Shown piece after piece: positions 1-8,221 of a stretch of DNA of 12,617 nucleotides. How positions within the stretch are numbered: position 1 is the stretch's first letter; each line of letters opens with the position of its first letter. The position numbers and the translations under genes were made by a program. The notes below the pieces were generated by a model, which searched no databases, was not told the origin of the DNA, and saw only the letters and a list, made by a program, of their open reading frames with translations. Origin of the DNA: Planctomycetaceae bacterium (lineage in GTDB: Bacteria > Planctomycetota > Planctomycetia > Planctomycetales > Planctomycetaceae); NCBI GenBank assembly GCA_003503535.1, contig DOCI01000082.1, positions 1 through 12,617 on the forward strand, in the 5' to 3' direction.

Positions 1-414
1 AGGATCACTGGGGCAGCGATAACCTGCAACTTCGGTTCCGCGAACTGTTGTATTGTTAGTACCACTATTACCTGGTGTAATCCCCCAATCGATCAAGTCG
101 TACAGAGCAGACTGTTCCATGAATCCCAGAATACGAGCCTGCCAGCCAATCATGCTGCTTTCCCACTCGTTTACACCGCCGCCAGTGGGTTGTCGAACGG
201 AGGCCGGTGGAAAAGTCGAGTATGTATCGTGGTAGTTGTGTAGTGCCAACCCCAACTGTTTCATGTTGTTTTTGCAAGAACTGCGTCGGGCTGCCTCACG
301 AGCCTGTTGAACCGCTGGCAACAGCAATGCCACCAGAATGGCAATGATTGCGATAACCACCAGAAGTTCAATCAATGTGAACCCCAGTATTTTCTGTTTT
401 TGCTCGCTCTGCAT
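1..414 (-). CDS. DUF1559 prepilin-like protein, 3' part outside window
   Basis: The first 138 codons are present; the gene continues past the left edge. The N terminus is a type IV prepilin/pseudopilin leader: a short basic segment ([11 protein letters not shown]), then the cleavage motif G11|FTLIE with Glu at +5, then a hydrophobic helix (about residues 17-32). It continues with [18 protein letters not shown] and a LALHNYHD stretch, which is the hallmark of the large DUF1559 (SBP_bac_10-like) family expanded in planctomycetes. The family is predicted to be processed by a prepilin peptidase and displayed on or beyond the inner membrane; its exact role is unknown. The ATG at 414 is supported by AGGAG (425-421 on the minus strand), 6 bases upstream. 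It lies 60 bases downstream of a small lipoprotein gene in the same direction, a common pairing in this phylum. Family assignment is strong; function is not known. Confidence 0.93.
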   Translation of the reverse strand, partial: MQSEQKQKILGFTLIELLVVIAIIAILVALLLPAVQQAREAARRSSCKNNMKQLGLALHNYHDTYSTFPPASVRQPTGGGVNEWESSMIGWQARILGFMEQSALYDLIDWGITPGNSGTNNTTVRGTEVAGYRCPSDP

Positions 415-451
415 AAGTCGCTCCTAAAGAATGATCGTCGGAAAAAGAGTT

Positions 452-468
452 TACTTCAGAATGAAGTA
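452..468 (-). terminator. Hairpin between lipoprotein and pilin genes, possible weak terminator or attenuator
   Basis: A perfect 7-bp inverted repeat, TACTTCA-GAA-TGAAGTA, starts a few bases after the lipoprotein stop codon. Read on the minus strand it is followed, after about 5 bases, by a run of five T. The stem is AT-rich and the T run is displaced, so this is at best a weak intrinsic terminator. It could instead reduce read-through into the pilin gene or mark an mRNA processing site. Confidence 0.35.
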
Positions 469-474
469 GATAGA

Positions 475-906
475 TTATTTTGTGCTCAACTCAAAATTGT
501 GTTCTGTATCTCCAGGCGTAACGTTGACCGATAATGTGGTTTCGGAATTGTATTTCGCTGGAAGATATTGTTCGACTTTTTCGATTTCTTCTCCATCGGC
601 CATCTCTTTGCCGACAACTTTTGTAGCAGAAATCAGCACAATGTTTTCACCAACCACTGCACCTTTATCAGCAGTCAATTCATACTGACCTGCATTGATC
701 GTCGCTTCTGTCATCTGTCCACGTAGAGGTTGACCGCTCGCATCTTTACCAGGACGAAATTGGATAATGCCTTTTTCCAGAGGCGATCCATCCAATGTGA
801 CAGTGCCCTTAAATGCAGCAGTTTCGATGGTTTCTACATCTCCTCCGCCACAACCTGCAATTACGAGAAGACACACAATGGGAAGCAACTTGGAAAGCAA
901 TTTCAC
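475..906 (-). CDS. Small planctomycete lipoprotein with carboxypeptidase-regulatory-like (beta-sandwich) fold
   Basis: A 143-residue secreted lipoprotein. Residues 1-19 form a type II signal peptide with lipobox LVIAGC; Cys19 would be lipidated and is followed by a Gly-Gly-Gly linker. The mature part contains the pattern KGTVTLDGSPLEKGIIQFRP, then GQYEL and a C-terminal hydrophobic beta strand (HNFELS). This is typical of the short Ig- or transthyretin-like lipoproteins that accompany DUF1559 genes in planctomycetes. The likely location is anchored in a membrane facing the periplasm; no enzymatic residues are evident. The start codon is GTG (906), with a GAGG Shine-Dalgarno-like element about 6 bases upstream; no ATG fits the signal peptide. 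It is the upstream partner of the pilin-like gene and may be co-transcribed with it. Molecular function unknown. Confidence 0.88.
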   Translation of the reverse strand: MKLLSKLLPIVCLLVIAGCGGGDVETIETAAFKGTVTLDGSPLEKGIIQFRPGKDASGQPLRGQMTEATINAGQYELTADKGAVVGENIVLISATKVVGKEMADGEEIEKVEQYLPAKYNSETTLSVNVTPGDTEHNFELSTK

Positions 907-985
907 GTAAGCCTCAATGATCGAATTGATTTGAAGAATTATTATTCAGAATGAATGAATTTTCAGAATTTTTAAGTATTATCAC

Positions 986-1004
986 TTTGCATTATTAATG
1001 CAAA
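986..1004. promoter_or_regulatory. Perfect 19-bp palindrome, candidate operator
   Basis: TTTGCATTA-T-TAATGCAAA is a perfect inverted repeat with 9-base arms around one central base. It lies in the 160-base gap between the end of the propeller gene and the GTG start of the lipoprotein gene (80 bases upstream of that start). On the minus strand a TTGAAA (1014-1009) precedes it and a GATAAT (983-978) follows it, but their spacing (25 bases) is too long for a normal sigma-70 promoter. It has no T run, so a dimeric repressor or activator site is more likely than a terminator. The regulator is unknown. Confidence 0.4.
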
Positions 1005-1066
1005 TAGATTTCAACAATAAAACTTATTGGTGTGTAAATACTTCTCGTGCATGTTCAAAAAGATAC

Positions 1067-2362
1067 TTAGTGGTTGCCTGTTCCTGTCCAGGCTGTAATT
1101 CGTCCAATTCTTTCAAACGGTTTCCTTAAATTCAGGCTCCCCGTGACGATATCTATAATTCCGTCGCCATTTATATCACCCGTCGCCACTGTCACCAGAT
1201 GAATTGGCTCACTATCTATCTGCCATGATGTGAAATTCTGGAGACCATCATTCTCCAACCAGATCAGGCTGGCATGTTTTGCTGCGTACCAGTCGTTGGT
1301 CATACTGACGAGTACAACGTCTTTGTCGCCATCATCATCCAGATCAGCCACAGATGCAGCGTATGTTCCGCCCAGGTCAGAGATCCGATGCATCTGAAAT
1401 TTCCAGTTTCCCTGATTTTCCAGCCATAGACAGCCATGGTAAGGCTGTGGATAAGCTTCAGTATCTTCCAGATTATCACCGACTGGTAAAATTAAATCCA
1501 TATCCCCGTCACTATCCAGGTCTGACTGAACCAGCCCAGCACTTCCCAGGTCCAGATTCACTGTTCGCCAAATCCTGTGAGAGCGAAAATTTCCATCACC
1601 AGTATTTTCAAACGCCCATAATTCTTCCTCATCCTGAGAGACAATAGCTGCAATGTCGAGATCACCATCGTTATCGTAATCGGCAACTGGGACATGGATC
1701 GTGCCCGGTGCACTATGGAGTTGATGATCGAGGAAAACTTCATCGCCCATATTTTCCAACCACAAAATCTCCCCCCGTGCATATCCAAAAACGGCAACTA
1801 CAAGATCCAAATCGCCATCGGAATCGAAATCGGCGGCTTGAACGTCTGCAACCCTTCGCACATCATCCAGCAGCACTCTCTTTTTATAGCCTGTGTCCGT
1901 TTGCTCATAATATTCGACTCGGCCAATCACATTGTCATCTGGCAAAATATTACCGAGTACAGAAACGATCACATCATTGCGTCCGTCTTGGTTAAGATCG
2001 ATAATTGTTGCATGAGCGGGGGCTGAAATATTGTCGATTAAAATCTGTTCTATAAACTCACCGGAATTGGATTGACTGATTTTCGTCACACAACTTTTCG
2101 AGACATCGCAAGCGATAATTTCATTCTTGCCATCCCCGTCAAAATCAACCACTTGTACATGTGAAATGATCGGCAGTCCGACGGGACTTTCTCCGAGAAC
2201 ATGACGATCAAATGGCAGCAGGGTGGTTTGATAACTTTTGCCGCCAGTAAATAGTTCTGCGGGACTTCCTGACATTGGTACCAACGGCAGTAAACGCCAA
2301 ATTAGTAGGGGAATCAGAAATGACAAACCCAGCAGGCAAATCAGCTGAAGTTTTTTTGACAT
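1067..2362 (-). CDS. FG-GAP/VCBS-repeat beta-propeller protein with N-terminal membrane anchor
   Basis: A 431-residue protein from the ATG at 2362. Residues about 4-28 are a hydrophobic signal anchor (LQLICLLGLSFLIPLLIW) after two Lys. The rest is a chain of seven repeats spaced about 45-60 residues apart, each centred on a DxDxDGxxD-type calcium-binding loop: DFDGDGKNEI, DLNQDGRNDV, DFDSDGDLDL, DYDNDGDLDI, DLDSDGDMDL, DLDDDGDKDV and DINGDGIIDI. Four repeats also carry a (L/I)W.EN.G strand. Seven such repeats fit a complete seven-bladed integrin-alpha-like propeller. These domains usually bind ligands or proteins rather than catalyse reactions; a periplasmic or surface location is predicted. 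Translation could also begin at GTG 2368, but AGGG then lies directly against that codon and 5 bases from the ATG, so I prefer the ATG. The gene seems monocistronic or leads the lipoprotein gene, 160 bases downstream. Confidence 0.88.
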   Translation of the reverse strand: MSKKLQLICLLGLSFLIPLLIWRLLPLVPMSGSPAELFTGGKSYQTTLLPFDRHVLGESPVGLPIISHVQVVDFDGDGKNEIIACDVSKSCVTKISQSNSGEFIEQILIDNISAPAHATIIDLNQDGRNDVIVSVLGNILPDDNVIGRVEYYEQTDTGYKKRVLLDDVRRVADVQAADFDSDGDLDLVVAVFGYARGEILWLENMGDEVFLDHQLHSAPGTIHVPVADYDNDGDLDIAAIVSQDEEELWAFENTGDGNFRSHRIWRTVNLDLGSAGLVQSDLDSDGDMDLILPVGDNLEDTEAYPQPYHGCLWLENQGNWKFQMHRISDLGGTYAASVADLDDDGDKDVVLVSMTNDWYAAKHASLIWLENDGLQNFTSWQIDSEPIHLVTVATGDINGDGIIDIVTGSLNLRKPFERIGRITAWTGTGNH

Positions 2363-2385
2363 GCTCACCCTGTATATTTGCTAAA

Positions 2386-2414
2386 AAAATAGAATCATTG
2401 AACGTCAAATTCAA
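2386..2414 (-). promoter_or_regulatory. Candidate sigma-70-type promoter of the propeller gene
   Basis: On the minus strand TTGAAT (2414-2409) and TATTTT (2391-2386) are separated by 17 bases, each matching 4 of 6 consensus positions. Transcription would begin near 2379 and leave a short leader containing the AGGG ribosome-binding site. The region is AT-rich, so such matches arise easily by chance. Confidence 0.3.
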
Positions 2415-2458
2415 TTTTATCAAGAAAGAATGTTTTAAATAAAAAATGATTCTACGTC

Positions 2459-2629
2459 AGTCCTCCATCATATTGAACTGATCGATGACTTCTTCGAATC
2501 GTTCGAATGAGCCTGCAGTAAGTCGATGAACTCCAATTTTCAGAGCGATTGAAGTTGCCGAATCAACGCCAACCAGACATTCCTGATGGGATCGAATTAA
2601 TACACTTCTATTAACGGGATATTAACAAG
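2459..2629 (-). pseudogene. Possible decayed gene tail, family not recognised
   Basis: On the minus strand an open stretch of about 56 codons ends at TGA 2461-2459. It reads like real protein near its end (LVGVDSATSIALKIGV, then GSFERFEEVIDQFNMMED). It has no ATG or credible start in frame, and a TAA closes the frame just upstream, so it cannot be an intact gene. I do not recognise the family. It could be the C-terminal remnant of a gene disrupted by the nearby insertions, or a chance open frame. Confidence 0.25.
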
Positions 2630-2801
2630 GGATCGTGATTGAAGGTACGGTAACGAGTTTTGATATTCAATCAGGTTTGGAATTTCCCTGAATGGACGGA
2701 TAAAGATTCCCGAAGATTCTTCAGCTTTTGAGTCCAGTGGAAAATGTAATGAAACACGTCTATGTATTTTGCATCCTGTTCGTTTCCAGCCGTGGTCACG
2801 A

Positions 2802-3078
2802 GCAATGATTTGTCCCAACCGATCTTTTCTCAATGGGCCTTTGATATCGATGAAAGAGTTGTCTGTAATGGCAATGTGATTTTCCTATCGCTGAGGAATT
2901 ACACTCACTCTTTCTTACAGGAGGACCACCATGCTCTTTCTCGGTATTAAACAACATGCACGACATTTTACAGTCTCTCTGAGAGACCAGCAGGGCGATG
3001 TCCTGCTCGCTCGTCAGGTCTCCACAAGGCCAGGCAAAAATTTGCAATTCTTCGACCAACTCATCCAGCATTGTGCTC
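2802..3078 (+). pseudogene. IS110-family transposase remnant, left end plus N-terminal fragment (copy 1)
   Basis: From ATG 2931 the frame reads MLFLGIKQHARHFTVSLRDQ, then GDVLLARQVST and FFDQL. This matches the N terminus of IS110-family (DEDD) transposases, which normally begin with G-I-D-x-H. Here the expected first catalytic Asp is Lys (AAA). Similarity ends after about 50 codons, and what follows is not recognisable as transposase, so the gene is dead and truncated. A perfect AGGAGG Shine-Dalgarno (2919-2924) still sits 6 bases before the ATG. The roughly 90 bases upstream (2841-2930) match the same region of a second copy near 8278-8367 and are probably part of the element's non-coding left end, the region that in some IS110 elements encodes the bridge RNA. 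The exact element boundaries are not visible. Confidence 0.72.
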
Positions 3079-3445
3079 AGCTCTATGATCCTCTGCGTAT
3101 TGGATTAACGATGCCTCTCCGAATTACCGTAGAGTACTCGAACTTTTGTAAATCCCCTTATTTCATGACTTCCAGAATCAGTCCGCATACGAGTCGTTAC
3201 GAAGAGTTTATTGTACGTCACCAGCATCCATATTAATAATTCTTTTCGTGTGATCATTACGCTAACGGCATCCCGCTTACATCGGAAGAGCCTTGACAAT
3301 TGTCTTCAGGCAGACTTACGATGGAAACAACGATCATTCAATTGGGTCCCACCTGTTCTCCTCGTTCTGCGATGTCGCAGTTTCGGAATTTCTTGAGACG
3401 CACCAGGATCGTTAATTGTGTTCAGATTTAAGGACATAATTGAGT
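3079..3445. other. Intergenic stretch between IS110 remnant and cytochrome operon
   Basis: No convincing gene. Short open frames here have no recognisable domain or good ribosome-binding site and are broken by stops. The sequence may include further decayed transposase sequence, but I cannot recognise it. The only candidate signal is the promoter-like pair at 3293-3322 and the AGGA ribosome-binding site at 3431-3434 that serves the next gene. Confidence 0.5.
3293..3322 (+). promoter_or_regulatory. Candidate promoter for the PSCyt-DUF1501 operon
   Basis: A perfect TTGACA (3293-3298) is followed after 18 bases by TACGAT (3317-3322, 4 of 6 matches to TATAAT). The -35 box overlaps the palindrome GACAATTGTC (3295-3304), which could be an operator. 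Transcription from here would give a leader of roughly 115 bases before the start codon. It is the best promoter-like pair I found in this gap, but it is not proven. Confidence 0.3.
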
Positions 3446-6400
3446 ATGCGTACGCTGCCTCGCTCCGTTCTCTTATTGTGGTCAGGTTTTCTCGCTCTAA
3501 CCATCAATGTCTGTCAGGCTGAGAATGAACAGACAGAGATTTCGGTTACGACTACGAAAATCGATTTCAGTCGAGATATACGACCGATTCTTTCTGAAAA
3601 CTGCTTTCATTGTCATGGTCCCGATACGAAACATCGTGAAGCAGATCTTAGGCTCGACCTGGCAGAAGCAGCGAAAGCGGACTCGATTGTTCCCGGGCAT
3701 TCCGATCAAAGTGAATTTTATAAACGGATCAGTAGTACTGATCCTGATCTGAAAATGCCTCCCGCTGATTCGAACAAAGAGTTAACTCCCGAACAGCAGA
3801 AAATGCTTAAACGCTGGATTGATGAGGGAGCCGAATGGACCAGTCACTGGTCGTTTCTTACTCCAGAAAAATCAGAATTACCAACCGTCAAAAACAGTCA
3901 GTGGGTAAGTAATCCTATCGATCAGTTTGTTCTGGCAAAGCTGGAGTCCGAACAGTTGCAGCCATCGAGTGAAGCCAGCCGTCGCACCTTGATCCGCCGA
4001 CTTACATTTGATTTGACCGGTCTGCCTCCCACCATTTCCGAGATTAATCAATTCCTGAATGATGAATCTCCCAGTGCCTATGAAAATCTGGTTGACCGTC
4101 TTTTAAGTTCAAAAAAGTATGGCGAAAGAATGGCTTTGATGTGGCTGGACGCAGCCCGCTATGGTGATACGAGTGTGTATCATGCTGATGGGCCACGCGA
4201 TATGTGGGCCTGGCGTGATCGCATCGTGCAGATGTACAACGAAAATATTCCTTTCGATCAGTTTTCAACGGAGCAGCTGGCGGGAGATTTGCTTCCGAAT
4301 GCAAGTCCTCTGCAATTAGTCTCCTCAGGATTTAATCGGAATAATGGGACAACGGATGAAGGAGGCCTGATTCCGGAAGAGTACCGCGTTGAGTATGCCG
4401 TCGACAGAGTGAAAACGACCTCCATGGTCTGGTTGGGACTCAGCATGGAATGTGCTCAATGCCATGATCATAAATATGATCCGATTTCGCACGAAGACTA
4501 TTACCGCTTCTTTGGATTTTTCAATATCAGTGCTGACGCCGGTCGTCAGACACGGAATGGGAATGCCAAACCGACTGTAGAACTGGTTGATCCGGAAAAA
4601 CAAAAAAAACTTCCCGAGGCACGTGCCCGCATCAAAGAAAACCAGATGCAAATCGCCGCTCGTCAAAAGTCAGCTGAGCCTCAGTTTACAGACTGGTTGG
4701 AGAAAATAGAAAATGAGCAACTTGCAACGTCATCCGAACCAGAAGGGCTCATTCTCAATTTCAGGCTTGATGAAGGCAAAGGAAATCAGGTTGTTGATCA
4801 AGTGGATCAAAAGCGTACGGGAACCATTCATGGTAAGGCTGACTGGGTAAAGTCTCCTTACGATCAGGGGATTCATTTTGATGGGCAAACCTATATTGAT
4901 CTGGGGGATGTGTGTGATTTCGAACGGACAGATTCATTTTCCTACGGTGGCTGGGTCAATCTCGATCCGAAAGGGAACGGCGCGCTTTTAGCGAAAATGG
5001 ATGATGCCAGTAGTTATCGTGGGTACGATATTCTCATCTCTGGTGAAAAAATCTCAGTGCATATCATCAATACGTGGCCGACGAATGCCATCAAGGTAAC
5101 TACGGAGAAAAAACTCAAACCTTCTGCCTGGCACCATGTGTTTGTAACCTACGATGGTTCTTCCAAAGCAGAGGGTGTGAAAATATATGTTGACGGTCAG
5201 TTATGGGACTGGAAGATTGAGCAGGATCGCCTAACGGAATCCATTCGTACTCCGAAAACGTTTTTGATTGGCAGTCGTCACCCAAGTTCTCGTTTAAAGG
5301 GAACCATAGATGAAGTCTCGGTCTTCAACCGTGTGCTCAATCAATCTGAAGTAGAGGCACTCACAAAGCAACTTCCAATTACGACCATCCTGGCTGTTTC
5401 TCCAGAGGAGCGAACGATAGAGCAACAGCAGCAGTTGCTGAATTACTATCTGGAACAGGAAGACGAAGAATACATTGCGTTGCTCAAGATAAAGCAGGAA
5501 TTAGAAGCAGAGGAGAAAGAACTCCTCAAACCACTGACTTCGGTCATGATCATGGAAGACATGTCCAAGCCTCGCGATACGTTTATTCTCGCCCGCGGAG
5601 CCTACGATGCTCCCACCGAACAAAAAGTCGAACCGGGGACACCAGCGGTATTGCCTCCGATGCCAAAAGACGCTCCCCAAAACCGCCTCGGTTTAGCACA
5701 GTGGCTTTTTGCCGAGAATCATCCTCTCGCTGCTCGCGTCGCAGTGAACCGGTATTGGCAAATGTTATTTGGTACAGGGCTAATTACAACACCAGAAGAT
5801 TTCGGCTCGCAGGGAGCATTCCCAAGTCATCCACAATTACTGGACTGGCTGGCTGTTGATTTCCGGGAATCAGGATGGGATGTCAAACGGATGCTCAAAC
5901 AAATGGTGATGTCGTCTACTTACCGGCAGACATCGGATGTAACGCGGGCTGACTATTTACGAGATCCTGCCAATAGACTTCTGGCACGTGGTTCGCGTTT
6001 TCGATTGCAGGGAGAAATGATACGCGATAGCGCACTCCATATCAGTGGATTGCTTAACACAAAAATGGGAGGCCCGGGAGTAAAACCGTATCAGCCGCCC
6101 GGCCTCTGGAAAGAAGTGGGCTTGGGGGGAAATCCTCAATTCGTTCAGGATCACGGCGAAAATCTTTATCGGCGCAGTTTATACACCTACTGGAAAAGAT
6201 CAGCGCCCCCTCCGTCGATGCAGATCTTTGATGCACCGACACGAGAAAAGTGTACGATCCGACGACCACGCACGAATACGCCACTACAGGCATTAGTCAC
6301 CATGAACGATGTCCAATATGTGGAAGCGGCCCGTCATCTTGCAGAACGAATATTAAAAGAGGGAGGAGTCACCAATGCCGAACAGGTTGGTTATGCCTTC

Positions 6401-6625
6401 TTACTGGCAATGGCCAGAGAGCCCCGACCATCAGAAAGCTCAGTGCTTCTGGATCTTTATGAAGAAAGTCTAAAACACTATCAGGCCGATCCTCAAGCAG
6501 CTGAAGAACTGCTCAATGTCGGTGAGTCGCCCCGCGATGAAAATCTGGATGTCTCTCAACTGGCAGCCTGGACGATAGTGGCCAACATGATTCTCAATTT
6601 AGACGAAACTTTAACTCACGAGTAA
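3446..6625 (+). CDS. PSCyt1-PSCyt2(DUF1549)-LamG-PSD1(DUF1553) secreted cytochrome-type protein
   Basis: A 1059-residue exported protein from ATG 3446. Residues 1-25 are a Sec signal peptide ending VCQA. A PSCyt1 domain follows with a c-type heme motif CFHCH (about 53-57) and the usual MPP...LT..Q...L..WI.EGA pattern. Next is PSCyt2/DUF1549, with LTFDLTGLPPT, RYGDT and a second CxxCH in ECAQCHDHKYDP (Cys 336, Cys 339, His 340). About residues 433-640 form a LamG/concanavalin-like insert (LDEGKGNQVVDQ, DEVSVFNRVL). The C-terminal third is PSD1/DUF1553 (LAQWLFAENHPLAARVAVNRYW, split by ordinary family motifs such as NTPLQALVTMND). The role of this planctomycete family is unproven; heme-dependent redox chemistry and glycan binding by LamG are plausible. 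A TTG at 3440 is an alternative start with AGGA 5 bases upstream; the ATG has 11. It is the first gene of an operon with DUF1501. Confidence 0.93.
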   Translation: MRTLPRSVLLLWSGFLALTINVCQAENEQTEISVTTTKIDFSRDIRPILSENCFHCHGPDTKHREADLRLDLAEAAKADSIVPGHSDQSEFYKRISSTDPDLKMPPADSNKELTPEQQKMLKRWIDEGAEWTSHWSFLTPEKSELPTVKNSQWVSNPIDQFVLAKLESEQLQPSSEASRRTLIRRLTFDLTGLPPTISEINQFLNDESPSAYENLVDRLLSSKKYGERMALMWLDAARYGDTSVYHADGPRDMWAWRDRIVQMYNENIPFDQFSTEQLAGDLLPNASPLQLVSSGFNRNNGTTDEGGLIPEEYRVEYAVDRVKTTSMVWLGLSMECAQCHDHKYDPISHEDYYRFFGFFNISADAGRQTRNGNAKPTVELVDPEKQKKLPEARARIKENQMQIAARQKSAEPQFTDWLEKIENEQLATSSEPEGLILNFRLDEGKGNQVVDQVDQKRTGTIHGKADWVKSPYDQGIHFDGQTYIDLGDVCDFERTDSFSYGGWVNLDPKGNGALLAKMDDASSYRGYDILISGEKISVHIINTWPTNAIKVTTEKKLKPSAWHHVFVTYDGSSKAEGVKIYVDGQLWDWKIEQDRLTESIRTPKTFLIGSRHPSSRLKGTIDEVSVFNRVLNQSEVEALTKQLPITTILAVSPEERTIEQQQQLLNYYLEQEDEEYIALLKIKQELEAEEKELLKPLTSVMIMEDMSKPRDTFILARGAYDAPTEQKVEPGTPAVLPPMPKDAPQNRLGLAQWLFAENHPLAARVAVNRYWQMLFGTGLITTPEDFGSQGAFPSHPQLLDWLAVDFRESGWDVKRMLKQMVMSSTYRQTSDVTRADYLRDPANRLLARGSRFRLQGEMIRDSALHISGLLNTKMGGPGVKPYQPPGLWKEVGLGGNPQFVQDHGENLYRRSLYTYWKRSAPPPSMQIFDAPTREKCTIRRPRTNTPLQALVTMNDVQYVEAARHLAERILKEGGVTNAEQVGYAFLLAMAREPRPSESSVLLDLYEESLKHYQADPQAAEELLNVGESPRDENLDVSQLAAWTIVANMILNLDETLTHE

Positions 6626-6631
6626 AACGAA

Positions 6632-8098
6632 ATGAATCCTCTGGAAGAATATCAGCGACAGTTAACGCGTCGACAATTATTGTCACGCTCCCGTGGATGT
6701 CTGGGGGCGGCGGCACTGGCATCGTTGTTGGGAGACGTCCCCAAACTCTCTGCTGCCAATCAAACCTATTCAGATCAACGCGGGGCACTTGGTTTACCTC
6801 ATTTTGCCCCCAAAGCGAAACGGGTGATTTATCTCTTCATGGCCGGCGGTCCCAGTCATATTGACCTTTTTGATTACAAGCCTGAGTTGAAGAAAATTCA
6901 TGGGACGGAATTGCCAGACTCTATTCGACAAGGACAACGAATCACGGGAATGACCAGCGGACAAAAATCGTTTCCCTGTGTAGCCCCGATGTTCAATTTT
7001 AAACGCTACGGAGAACGGGGAACCTGGATAAATGGAGATATCCTGCCACACACGGCTTCCATCGCAGATGACATTTCTATTATTCGTACCATGAATACCG
7101 AAGCCATCAACCATGATCCTGCAATTACCTACATTAATACGGGGACACAACAGTTGGGACGCCCCAGTTTCGGAGCCTGGCTGAGTTACGGATTAGGCAG
7201 TCCTAATAAAGAACTGCCCGCTTATGTGGTGATGATTTCCGTTGGCAATGCACCAGGGCAGGCACTCTATTCACGGCTCTGGAGCAGCGGTAACTTGCCC
7301 TCACGACATCAGGGAGTTCAGTTTCGTAGCGCCGGTGATCCCGTTTTGTATCTCTCTGATCCCAAAGGGTTGGACAGAGGACTGCGTCGTAAAATGCTGG
7401 ATGGACTGGCAAAGATTAATGCAGAAAAATATCAGCTTTCGGGAGACCCGGAAATCGAAGCACGCATTGCGCAATACGAAATGGCGTATCGGATGCAAAC
7501 TTCGGTACCGGGTTTGATGGACCTGAGTGGAGAAACGAAGGCGACATTTGAGATGTACGGCCCCGATTCAGAGAAAAAGGGAACCTTCGCCGCGAATTGC
7601 ATTTTAGCACGTCGGATGGCTGAACGCGGCGTGCCCTTCATTCAGCTCTTTCAACGTGGTTGGGATCAGCATGGGAATCTCCCCCAGGCAATTCGCAATA
7701 ATTGTGATAAGGTGGATCAGCCCGCAGCCGCCCTCGTGAAAGATTTAAAACAAAGGGGATTATTAGACGATACGGTTGTCATCTTCGGTGGTGAATTCGG
7801 TCGAACAATTTATAGTCAGGGGAAATTGACGAATGATAATCACGGTCGTGACCACCACGGTCGCTGTTTCTCAACCTGGGTTGCCGGTGGCGGTTTTAAG
7901 CCAGGCATTGATTACGGTGAGACTGATGATTACTGCTATAATATTGTGAGAGATCCTGTGCATATTAACGATTTGAATGCCAGTGTTCTGCACTGTCTGG
8001 GCATCGACCATAATCGCTTTTCCGTGAAATATCAGGGTCTCGATCTCAAGCTCACAGGAGTTGATGGTGCCCAGGTTGTCAAAGGATTGCTTTCTTAG
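6632..8098 (+). CDS. DUF1501 protein with Tat signal (alkaline-phosphatase/sulfatase-like fold)
   Basis: A 488-residue protein. Near the N terminus TRRQLLSRS followed by a small-residue hydrophobic stretch ([11 protein letters not shown]) is a twin-arginine signal, so folded export, perhaps with a bound metal, is expected. The body carries DUF1501 hallmarks: [15 protein letters not shown] near residue 70, WDQHGN near 344, FGGEFGRT near 385-392, and HGRDHH with GGGFKPG near 404-420. DUF1501 is related to the alkaline phosphatase/sulfatase superfamily; the His and Asp in these motifs are likely metal ligands, but no substrate is known. The start lies 6 bases after the stop of the PSCyt gene and lacks a strong Shine-Dalgarno, so it is probably translated by coupling. 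The pairing and order with a PSCyt/PSD1 protein is a conserved planctomycete arrangement, which suggests that they act together in the periplasm or cell envelope. Confidence 0.93.
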   Translation: MNPLEEYQRQLTRRQLLSRSRGCLGAAALASLLGDVPKLSAANQTYSDQRGALGLPHFAPKAKRVIYLFMAGGPSHIDLFDYKPELKKIHGTELPDSIRQGQRITGMTSGQKSFPCVAPMFNFKRYGERGTWINGDILPHTASIADDISIIRTMNTEAINHDPAITYINTGTQQLGRPSFGAWLSYGLGSPNKELPAYVVMISVGNAPGQALYSRLWSSGNLPSRHQGVQFRSAGDPVLYLSDPKGLDRGLRRKMLDGLAKINAEKYQLSGDPEIEARIAQYEMAYRMQTSVPGLMDLSGETKATFEMYGPDSEKKGTFAANCILARRMAERGVPFIQLFQRGWDQHGNLPQAIRNNCDKVDQPAAALVKDLKQRGLLDDTVVIFGGEFGRTIYSQGKLTNDNHGRDHHGRCFSTWVAGGGFKPGIDYGETDDYCYNIVRDPVHINDLNASVLHCLGIDHNRFSVKYQGLDLKLTGVDGAQVVKGLLS

Positions 8099-8221
8099 GC
8101 AACTGATGAAAAAGCTGGATAGAAAACGGGGCAGGGATTGTCATGACGATAGAAGATTTTGATTCCATCTCGGATTGCTCTTTATCATGGAGTTCAAAGT
8201 CATCACAAAAATTTGCATGCA
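8099..8221. other. Intergenic stretch after DUF1501
   Basis: No gene, terminator hairpin or promoter is evident. A few short words (for example GAAGATT, TTGCAT and GCAATGATT) recur in the same order before the first IS110 copy, so the homology with that copy may reach into this stretch. That is suggestive only. Confidence 0.35.

Noticed and set aside
1694..2026. 110-codon plus-strand open frame opposite the propeller gene
   Set aside because: A shadow of the repetitive acidic coding sequence on the minus strand, with no domain of its own.
2493..2507. TTCGAATCGTTCGAA direct repeat or palindrome
   Set aside because: It is explained by Phe-Glu-Arg-Phe-Glu codons of the possible gene tail and is too short to call a site.
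2597..2833. 78-codon open frame on the minus strand
   Set aside because: No ribosome-binding site or recognisable motif, basic and irregular composition, and it enters the IS110 left-end homology.
2972..2986. Palindrome GTCTCTC-T-GAGAGAC
   Set aside because: It lies within the transposase coding remnant (Ser-Leu-Arg-Asp codons) and is not kept in copy 2, so it is probably incidental.
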